Assembly (NCBI GenBank): GCA_964453205.1
Contig: CAYVRC010000019.1
Coordinates: 1-50,674, forward strand
DNA length: 50,674 nt
Direction: 5' to 3'
DNA from: Crateriforma sp964453205
Lineage (GTDB): Bacteria > Planctomycetota > Planctomycetia > Pirellulales > Pirellulaceae
Shown here one piece after another: positions 33,374 to 43,600 of this stretch; position 1 is the stretch's first letter, and every line of letters begins with the position of its first letter. A model generated the notes under the pieces. It ran no database searches, was not told the DNA's origin, and saw nothing but the letters and a program-made list of their open reading frames with translations. The position numbers were made by a program, and so were the translations under genes.

Positions 33374-34567
33374 TCACGCCGAGGCGTGCCGGCGTCGTTT
33401 CTCGGCTTCGGCCGCCGCACCGATCCAGACTTGCGCGATCGCGGGGAGGAAACCGCTTCGCAGTGTGCGGTGGTAAGGCGAATCGGCGGGCAGGTGACGC
33501 ATCAGCCGTCGGTGGGCGATCCCCAGGTTGTGGTAGGGAATCGAAGGCATCAAGTGATGCAGCGCGTGATAACGCTGCCCCAGCGGCGCCCACAATTCGG
33601 TCAACAGGGGACGGCCCGGGATGGTCGTGCTGTCGAACATCTGATCCAAGTAGCTCATCGGATCGCCTTCGTTCAAATACAAATGCGACGCCAGCGCGCG
33701 GGCCATGCTGAGCACCGTGAGCGCGGCGAACAACACGTAAAGCTTCAACAGCCAAAACCACGGCACGACTCCGGCGATCATCAACGCCAGCGCGCACCAA
33801 CTGAACAGCGTCGTGCCGAACTCCAAAGCCAAGAAAGGCCCCCGCTGGTCCGGCGTCGGGGCGGGGCGAGAAAATTTGGTGTTGTTTTGAGTCAGCCCGC
33901 TGGCCTTTTGCCAAACGATTCGTCGCAAGGCGGGATGACAAAACGAAAGCGGTCCGATCAAAGCGAAACGCAAGACGCCGAAAATCGGAACCAGTAATCC
34001 CTGGCCGACGAACCAAGCCACCAGCGATACCGGACCGAGACCGATCGGACAGTATTCCGCGTCGCCGTCGGTCCCATAGCTGTGATTGGTATGGTGCGTG
34101 CGATGCTCCGTGTACAGAAACGACGGCATCATCAGGGGCATCCCGAACACCACGTTCCACGCGATACGGAATCCGCCGAAGGTTCCGCGTCTCAGGTGAG
34201 CCAACTCGTGAATGAACATCAATCCGCGATACAGGGCGAACCATGCGGCGAAGAAACCGAACCAGGCCAACGGGTTGTCCAAAGGAAGCCCAAGGTAAAT
34301 CGCCAATCCCCCGTAGCCCAGCGCGGCACTGGCAAAAAGATCGCTCCAAAAAATGGCGGGCGACGGGGTCAGCAGGTCGCCGACTCGGCTGCGGAGTTCC
34401 CGGACGAACCGAGCCACCTCGCTGGGTGATTTCGGCTCACCGGTTGCATCGGATGCGGCTTTTCCGCTCTTCGGACCGGCGTCCGCACGGGTCCGGTCCT
34501 CGGACCGGCTCCCCTCGGTGCCGATTTCCGACGCTGCCGGACGGTCGTTTACGGTCGCTTTTGGCAT
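33374..34567 (-). CDS. Membrane fatty-acid desaturase
   Basis: This 397-residue integral membrane di-iron enzyme has the three histidine boxes of the acyl-lipid desaturase family: HELAH (His120, His124), HRTHHTNH (His155, His158, His159) and a C-terminal YHALHHLMP near residue 335. Several hydrophobic helices lie between the boxes (ALGYGGLAIYLGL, WFGFFAAWFALYRGLMFI and FSWCALALMIAGVVPWFW). The first 60 residues are a hydrophilic extension. It introduces a double bond into an acyl chain, position unknown. It starts at ATG 34567; the frame is open 13 codons upstream. It is divergent from the polyketide/peptide synthetase across 112 bases, which may mean shared control or provision of an acyl chain to it, an inference from position only. 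Confidence 0.88.
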   Translation of the reverse strand: MPKATVNDRPAASEIGTEGSRSEDRTRADAGPKSGKAASDATGEPKSPSEVARFVRELRSRVGDLLTPSPAIFWSDLFASAALGYGGLAIYLGLPLDNPLAWFGFFAAWFALYRGLMFIHELAHLRRGTFGGFRIAWNVVFGMPLMMPSFLYTEHRTHHTNHSYGTDGDAEYCPIGLGPVSLVAWFVGQGLLVPIFGVLRFALIGPLSFCHPALRRIVWQKASGLTQNNTKFSRPAPTPDQRGPFLALEFGTTLFSWCALALMIAGVVPWFWLLKLYVLFAALTVLSMARALASHLYLNEGDPMSYLDQMFDSTTIPGRPLLTELWAPLGQRYHALHHLMPSIPYHNLGIAHRRLMRHLPADSPYHRTLRSGFLPAIAQVWIGAAAEAEKRRRHASA

Positions 34568-34606
34568 TCGCTCGACTCCTCGCTTAATATTCCACAGATA
34601 CCCCAT

Positions 34607-34622
34607 TTGCCCTAGGCGGCAA
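34607..34622. promoter_or_regulatory. Short inverted repeat in the divergent desaturase/synthetase region
   Basis: TTGCCCTAGGCGGCAA contains TTGCC and GGCAA arms around a 6-base centre. It is the only clear symmetry in the 112-base divergent region and could be an operator for one or both genes. No clear -35/-10 pair was seen for the synthetase. Confidence 0.25.
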
Positions 34623-34679
34623 GAACTAACATCTTAAAGAGTTCCCCGTCCTTCGTTCGACCCGTGGATACGCCGAATA

Positions 34680-37600
34680 ATGACAGATTCGATCTCGCAG
34701 CGGATGAGCCAATTGTCGCCGGCTCAGCGACGTTTGCTGGCCCAACGGCTGAAAGAAAGGCGCGGGGCGGACCCGAACGGCGGCGAAACGGGGGGTGAGG
34801 AGCCGCTGATCGTCGACCCGTTGGGTGATCCCGACCAAGCGCCGGTGAGCGGACGAAGTGCGACAGGCGACCACGTTGGGTCCTCGGCGACCGGTGTGAT
34901 GGCCGAGCGGCAACGCGACGGCCGACGAATCGCGGCCCCGGTCGCCATTGTCGGTGCCGCTTGTCGGTTTCCCGGGGCGAACAATCTGGACGAATTCTGG
35001 GACTTGATTCGCAGCGGCCGCGACGCGACGGGTGAGATCCCGCCGACCCGCTGGGACGTGGAAAAGTATTTCGATCCCACCGGAACCGAGCCGGGAAAAA
35101 TGTCCATCCGCCACGGCGGTTTCGTCGACGACGTTGACCGGTTCGACGCGGCGTTCTTCGGGATCACGCCCCGCGAAGCGGCGCGGATGGATCCGCAACA
35201 ACGTTTGCTGCTGGAGACCGTCTATCACGCGATCGAACACGCGGGCGTTCCGATCGGTCAACTGGCGGGATCCAAAACCGGCGTCTTCGTCGGCATCGGC
35301 GGAACGGACTATTCGAAGATCCCCGCCCACTTCGGCGACTATTTGGAGCAGATCGACGCGCACGTCGGAACGGGCAACGCGCTTTCGGTCGCCGCGGGCC
35401 GGATTTCATACATCTATGATTTGCACGGCCCGAGTTTCATCGTCGACACGGCGTGCAGCAGCGCGCTGGTCGCGCTTCACAGCGGCGTCAGTTCCCTGCG
35501 TGACGGTGACAGCGACGCCGCGTTGGTGGCCGGAGTCAATCTGATCCTTTCTCCGGAGACGACGATCGCGTTCAGCAAGGCGAACATGTTGAGCCGCGAC
35601 GGACGCTGTCGACCTTTCGATGCCGACGCCAACGGTTACGTCCGTGGCGAAGGCTGCGGCGTGGTGATGCTGAAACGACTCGACGACGCCACCCGCGACG
35701 GTGACAACGTCCTGGGCATCATTCGCGGCGTGGCGGTCAATCAGGACGGACGCACCGCCGGCATCACCGCGCCCAACGGCCCGTCGCAGCGAGATTGCAT
35801 CGTCGCGGCGATGAAACAAGCGGGCGTCCGGCCCGATGAGATCCGGTACATCGAAGCTCACGGCACGGCGACGCCGCTGGGGGACCCGATCGAACTGGGC
35901 ACGCTGGCCGATCTGTTCGCCGTTCGCTCGGCCGGTGCAAAGAACGGCTCCGGTGCAAGCAAGAACTCCGGTGCAATCGATAGTTCTACCGTCTACACCA
36001 CCAGCGTCAAAGCCAACATCGGTCACACGGAAACCGTTTCCGGCATGGCGGGCCTGATCAAAGTCTTGTTGATGATGCGGCACGACACGATCCCGGCTCA
36101 GACGCATCTGCGAAACCTGAATCCGAAGATCGATCTGGAACGCTCGCGGGTGCAAATCCCGACGACTTCCGTTCCCTGGCCGGGCGGTGCGTCGCGGATC
36201 GCCGGTGTCAGTTCTTTCGGTTTCGGCGGGACGAACAGCCACGTGATTTTGCAGGCACCGGAATCGGACGCGCCGATCGAATCCGACGGCCGGGGGAGTG
36301 AAACGGCCCCTCCGCCGTACATGGTTTTGCCGCTTTCGGCCCGAAGCGACGAGGCGCTCACGAGTTTGGCGAAGGACTACCAGGCGAAAGCCGGGGAGAT
36401 CCCGCCCGCCGACCTGTGCACCGCCGCGGCGATTTTTCGTGAAGCCTTGCCCCGTCGCGGGATCGTCGTGGCGCGGTCCGAGGACGATTTAACGTCACGA
36501 TTGACGAGCCTGGCCGATCGATCGTCCGAGGCGGATGATCGGTTCAGCGTCACGGCCGATTCGAGCGGCGCGATCGTGACCGGCCGCGCTTCGGCGACCC
36601 GACGCAAGTTGGCGATGCTGATGACCGGTCAAGGTTCCCAGTACGCCGGGATGGGCAAAACGCTGTACGAAACGGACCCCGTGTTTGCCGCGACGATGGA
36701 CAAAGCGTTCGAGATCGTCGATCGCGTGCGACGCGAATCCGGTGAACAAGACACGCGATCGCTTCGCGACGTGATGTTCGCCGACGAAGCGAGCGGTGAC
36801 GACACGTCGCTGATTCATCAGACCGGATTCGCACAGCCCGCGATCGTGGCTTTCGAATGCGCGATGGTCGACCGCCTGAATCGACTGGGCGTTCGTCCCT
36901 CGTCGGTTTGCGGGCACAGCGTCGGCGAATACGCCGCCGCCTACGCCGCGGGCGTCATGGACTTGTCGCAAACGATGGAGCTGATCACCCATCGTGGCCG
37001 ACTGATGCAATCGTTGCCCGGTGGTGGCGGGATGATGGCGGTGATGTCTTCGGTCGACGACGTCAATCGAGGGATCCAGCGCTGCAATCTGGACGAACGC
37101 GATGTCACAATCGGGGCGATCAACGGCCCGGCCAGCGTCGTCGTCAGTGGGCGTCTGGAATCCATCGCGAAACTGCAAAAACATTTCAGCGGTCGAGACG
37201 TTGTCTGCAAGCAGCTTTCCGTGTCGCACGCTTTTCACAGCGCCGACATGGATCCGATCCTCGAAGCATTCGGTCGTTACGCCGCCCGCATCGACTTCAA
37301 GAAACCGAACTGCGAGTTTTTGTCAGGGTTGCTGGGCCGGCGACTGTCGCACGGGTTGGACGCGGATTATTGGACCGATTCGCTGCGCCGCTCGGTGCGT
37401 TTCGGCGAATGCGCCCAAGCGATGCTGGACGCGAAATCCAAGATCGACGTTATTTTGGAAGTCGGCCCGTCTCCGCATCTGACCGGCTCGGCGAAACGTG
37501 TCGAAGGCTCACCGGGCGACGAATCGCGACAAACGCCGGGCGTCGACCGGCTGTGGCTGTTCGTCGCCGCCCCTCAGGTTCAAGACGCGGCGCTCCAGTG

Positions 37601-40600
37601 GACGAAAACCGTCGCTTCGCTTCACGTCAGCGGACTTTCGATCGATTGGGCGTCATACTACCACGTCGATGGCGACGACGCGGCGACGCGGCGTTGGCGT
37701 CGTCGCTTGCGTGCTCTGGATCTACCCGGTTATGCGTTCGACAAGACGCGGCACTGGATGGAATCCAATGTTCCCTCAGGATCCTTGGCGGCGACGGAGA
37801 TCCATCCCCTGTTGGGTGGCCGGATCGATGCCGCCATGGAAGACACGTTGTTCGAATCCCGTGTGTCGGCGTCGCGTCCCGGCTACCTTGCCGAACACGA
37901 AGTCCTGGGCGGCGCGACGATGCCGGCCGCCGGGATGATCGAAATCGGTTTGGCCGCCGCGCGTTGGTTGCTGAAAACCGAAAACCCGCGGATCGAATCT
38001 TTCGTCATCGGTCAGCCGATGTCGTTGGACGCCAAGCGACCGCGTCGTTTGCAAACACGCGTATCGCCGTTTCGCGAGGGCCGAGCGACTTGGCAGCTTT
38101 TCGGCCGCGACGCGACCGACGAATCCGCCTCGTGGACCCGGCACGCTCGTGGAGTCATCGTCGAAACCGGATCAGCCCGGCGATCCGACGGCCACGACGT
38201 CTCCTGCCGAGACCGAATCGCAGAAACGCTGGCCGATGTCGTTCGGTTTCTTGATCGCGATTCGTTCTACGACGTCATGGCCGGTCGTCAGTTGAACTAC
38301 GGCGATCGGTTCCGGGTCCTCGCGGACGTTCATCGTGGGCGACGAAGCGCGGTGGCCGAGGTGTGGCTCGACCCGTCGATCGTGACGGCTGGTGGGTATC
38401 TGTTGCACCCGGCATTGCTGGACGGGGCGATGCAGCTGACCGCCGCACTGACTCCGCTGCAACCCGACGGTTCGGACAGCCCCGCGACCTACATGCCCGT
38501 CGGCGTCGGTTCGCTGCAGATCGTCGACCGGCCCGGTGCGGCGGCACCGCTGGCCGGTCGGGTCAAGCGGATGTTGGCCGTGCGAACTTGGCCGTCCGAT
38601 GAAGACCTTTCGGCGGACGAAGAATTGATTCGGGGGGACGTCACGTTGCTCGACGACGACGACCAACCACTGGTCCACCTGAACGATGTCCAGATACGCC
38701 GCGTCGCCGACTCAGGCGGCCAAGACGTCGATGCGATGCCTTTGAAGCGGTACCAGGTCGATTGGAAACCCGTCGAAATTCCCGGCGACGCGTCTGTTCC
38801 CGAGACGGTCGACGGACGAAAAGATTCGCGGCAATGGTTATTGATCCATGACGACCGCGACGGTGCCGAGTCCTTCGTGCGGCAGTTCTTGCGCGAGTCC
38901 GATGTCGAAAGGGTGACGATCGACGATTTTCTCGGTGACGCGGGACTGTCGGGTGAACCATCAGGGCGTTCCTCGGTGATCTACTTGGCCTCGCCGCGGG
39001 TCGACGATGACGATCAGGATGAGCCGAGCTTGGCGTCACGAACGACGGCCGCGACCGGGACGTGGTTGCAGACGCTGCAACGATTGGTTCGTCGGGATCA
39101 GGCGGGAGGGGACGTCTGGCTGATCACCCGTGATGCGATTTCGATCGACACCAAAGACCGAACCGATTCTTGTCGTCTCGATCCGACGGCTGCCGCCTTG
39201 TGGGGCATGGGACGCGTCGCCCAGAACGAACATCCCGAACTCGGTCTGCGTCTGCTGGACCTCGGCGGTGATGACGACGGCGTTGACCGAACCGGTGTGC
39301 TGGATCGAATGATCGCAAGCGGTGAAAACCAAATCGCGATTCGCGGCGGGGACGCGTTGACGTCACGATTGGCGGTCGACGAAGGAGCCGGCGAACCCGA
39401 CGACCAAGGTCGAATCATCTTGCCGCGGGATCGAATGTTTCAAGTCCGCCTGGGCGGAAGCCATCGCATCGACGACTTGCGGGCCGTGTCGCATCGTTTG
39501 CCGCCCCCGTCGGGTGAAGAAGTCAGCATCCGTGTGGCCGCCGCGGGCGTCAACTTTAGCGACGTCTTGAAAGCGATGGGCCTTTATCCGGGCATCACCG
39601 ACAGCGTCGTTCCGTTGGGCATCGAGTGCGCCGGCGTCGTCACCGCGGTCGGGGACAAGGTTCGCGACTTTGCGGCGGGCGATCGTGTGTTCGGCGTCGT
39701 GCCGTACGGCTTCGCCAGCCAAGTCAATACACCGGAGTACGCGATCGCGAGCTTGCCGGATTCGATTTCGTGGGAGGAAGCGGCGACGATACCGATCACG
39801 TTTCTGACGGCACATCACGCGCTGCGTCGACTGGCGGATTTGCAACCCGGTGAGAACGTGTTGATCCACGCCGGAGCCGGCGGCGTCGGCTTGGCCGCCA
39901 TTCAAATCGCTCAGTCCGTCGGCGCGGAAGTTTTCGCCACGGCGGGCAGCGACGCCAAACGAGATTTTTTGCGACAACTGGGCGTCCGTCACGTCTACAA
40001 CAGTCGCACGTTAGAATTCGCCGATCAGATTCCGATCGACTTGCGTGCCGATCATGGCACCGACGCGCGACTCGACGTCGTGTTGAATTCCTTGCCGGGC
40101 GAGGCCATCGATCGAAGCTTGGAATTGCTCGGCCCGTACGGCCGTTTCTTGGAAATCGGCAAGACGGAGATCTATCAGAACCGGGCGATCGGTCTGAGTC
40201 CTTTTCGTGACAATTTGTCCTATCACGCGATCGATTTGGATCGGGTGTTGCGGCAACGTCCGGGCGTCGTCCGTCAATTGTTCCGGGAACTTTTGGGTCA
40301 CCTCGAAGCGGGCGATTATCGCCCGCTTCCGTCGACCAATTTTGACGTGCGAGACTTGTCCGAGGCGTTTCGCTACATGGCGGCGCGGCGGAACATCGGT
40401 AAAGTCGTGATCCGCATCGCGGACGCCGCCGCGACCGTCGGGCACCCGACCGACGAAGCGGACCGACGCGACCGGGGCGGCGAACTTTGTTTGATCACCG
40501 GTGGCACCGGTGCGATCGGACTTCGCTTGGCCGAGCATCTGATCGACCGTGGCCGACACGACATCGCTTTGCTTTCGCGGAGCGGGCCCGGCGATGAAGC

Positions 40601-43600
40601 CGCTGGGCGGATCGCGGCGATGCGTGAGAAGGGCGGACGCATCACCGTCGTGCGGGGCGATCTGTCCGACGGTGAATCGCTAGGACAGGCACTCCGCCGA
40701 TTGGATCGTCCCGTTTGCCAGATCATGCACGCCGCCGGCGCGCTCGACGATAACGTGTTGTTCGACATGACCCGGGCACAACTGGAGAACGTTTTGGCGG
40801 CAAAGGTCTCGGGCATCGCCCGGTTGGTCGACGCCGCCGGTCGCGACACGCTGCAAAGCGTGGTGCTGTTTTCGTCGATCGCGTCGTTATTGGGTTCGCC
40901 GGGACAAGGCAACTACGCCGCGGCCAACGCGTTTTTGGATGCGTACGCCGGTCGACTTCGCGAACAAGGGATCAAGGCGGTGTCGGTGAATTGGGGACCG
41001 TGGGCCGAGGGAGGCATGGCGACCGATACGGACCGGGCCGCCAACTTGGCGATGCGGGGCTTGGGGTTGATCGAGCCCGACGACGCCTTGCAGATCTTGG
41101 ACGAACAGCTTCGCCGATCCGCCGACACGATCGTGATGCGAGCGGACTGGTCGAAAATGGCCGGCGGGCGGACCGCGGATCAATTGCCCAGCCTGCTGCG
41201 TGACTTGGCGCAGACGGACGCCGGTGCGGATGGTCCGTCGGACCACCCGCTGCGCCGCGAGGTCGAAAACCTGGATGCGAAGCCGCGAGAAGATCGTTTG
41301 TTGGCGGACTTCAGCAGCCAGCTCGCCAAGATCATGGGCTTGGACGTCGATCAACTGGACGTCGGCGAATCGTTGGCCGCTTTGGGCCTGGACTCGTTGA
41401 TGGCGATCGAGCTGAAGAACAACATCGAGAAACGCCTGAACGTCGTGCTGCCGATGGCCCGGTTCATGGAAGGTCCCAGTTTGAAACAGCTGGCCGCTCA
41501 AGTCGGAGAAATGATCTCGAGCGATCAGGCCGTCACGATGATCGAAACCGAATCGGGACAGCCGGCTTCGGCGGACGACACGACGGGGACGATCGAACAC
41601 CCGTTGTCCGAGGGCCAGAAATCGCTCTGGTATCTGTATCAACTCGCACCCGAAAGTGCGGCGTACAACATCGCCGACGCGGTGCGTGTGCACGGAGAAC
41701 TGGATCGCGACGCGGTTCAAATCGCGGTCGACCGAATCGTGTCTCGCCACGAGTCTTTTCGGACGACGTTTCCGGTCGACCAGGGACGGCCGATCGCCCG
41801 CGTCGATCGTGACGCCACGACGAGCATCCGTTGGATCGACGCGGCCGGCTGGGATCAGACGAAGATTTCGGATCGCGTTCGCGGTTTGGTTCACGCGCCG
41901 TTTGATCTTGCCGCCGGTCCGCTGCTTCGGATCAGCGTGCTTTCGCTGGCCGACGATTCTCACGTTTTGGTCTTCGGCGTGCATCACATCGTCGCGGATT
42001 TCTGGTCCCTGGTCGCCGTGATGGCGGAGTTTCGTGATTTGTACGGAAGGCTGGTCGACGATCGTTCGGCGGATCTTCCGGCGGTGAAACACCAGTATCG
42101 TCATTTCGTCGATTTTCAACAGCGACTGCTGGATTCCGTGGAAGGAAAATCTCAGCGAGAATTCTGGACGGACACGTTGTCGGGCGAACTGCCGGTCTTG
42201 GACTTGCCCACCGATCGACCTCGCCCGGCGGTGCAGACCTTCAACGGCCGCTTGGCGTTCCGTCACTTGGATCGCGACGACAGTGATCGCGTCGCGGACT
42301 TTGCCAAACGACACGGGATGACCGTCAACGCGTTCTTGTTGGCGATGTATCAGTTGTTGTTGCATCGATGGAGCGGCCAAGATGACGTCTTGATCGGCTT
42401 GCCGACTAGCGGGCGGAGCCGAAGTGATCTGACCGACGTGGTCGGATACTTCGTCAATCCGGTCGTCGTTCGCAGCCGACTGAGCGACGATTCGCTGGAC
42501 AGATTTTTGCGGACTTCGGCCAAAACGACCGTCGATGCGATGGCCAACCAAGATTATCCCTTGGCCCGCATCGTCGACCAGTTGGACGTGCCGCGTGATC
42601 CGAGTCGCGCGACTTTGTTTCAAGCGATGTTCGTGATGCAAAAATCACAAGCCATGCACGAAGAAGGGTTGACGGCGTTCCTGATGGGCCAGTCCGGTGC
42701 GAAGGTTCCCGTGACCGGTACGCTGACCTTCGAATCCATGGAACTGGAACACTACACCGCTCAGTTCGATCTCTCGCTAGCGGCTTCGGAAAACAGCGAC
42801 GGGATCACATTGGGTTTGCAGTACAACTCCGACTTGTTCGACGCGTCGACGGCGGACGACTTGCTGGATCGCATGACCCGCATCATCGAAAGCGTGACGG
42901 CCGAATCGACGAGTGCCTCGGAATCGGACGGGGGGCCGTCGGCGGCAAGAATCAGTCACGTCCGGTGGCTGGCCGAGGATGAACAGGAGCGGCTGACCAA
43001 CCAGTGGGCCTGCGGACCGGTCACGGCGTCGCCGCCGATGTTGGTCCACCACTCGTTCGAGCGGCAAGTCATTCGCACGCCCGACGCCCTGGCGGTCGTC
43101 GATGAATCCACACAGTGGACGTACCGGGAACTGAATCATCGGGCCAACGAGATTGCCCATGCTCTGATGGCGCAAGGGTTGCAACCCGGTCAACTGGTCG
43201 GCGTCTGTTTGCCGCGCGGTGCATCGTTGTTGGCGTGTTTGTTGGGCGTTTTGAAAGCCGGCGGCGCGTACGTGCCTTTGGATCCGAAGTATCCACAGGC
43301 TCGGCTGCAACAGATCGCGACGCAGACGAACCTGTTCACGACGTTGGATGCGGCGACGTGGGATTCGCTGCGAAAGACAAAGTCTCCTCGACGAGATGAC
43401 CCACGCGTCGCCGTCGATTCGGATTCGCTTTGTTACGTGATCTTCACTTCGGGATCGACCGGACAGCCCAAGGGTGCCGGCGTCTATCATCGTGGGCTTG
43501 CCGGATTGGTGCGTTGGTACGTCGACGAGCTTTCTTTGGACGATTCCGATGCCGCTTTGGTGGTGACCAGCCACGGATTCGATTTGACTCAAAAGAACTT

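Noticed and set aside
33183..34349. Open frame of 388 codons overlapping the desaturase gene on the same strand
   Set aside because: It is the same DNA read in another frame; the desaturase frame contains the three histidine boxes and membrane helices.
40887..42641. Long open frame on the - strand, 584 codons
   Set aside because: Antisense to the KR-ACP-C part of the synthetase, where active-site residues are clear on the + strand.
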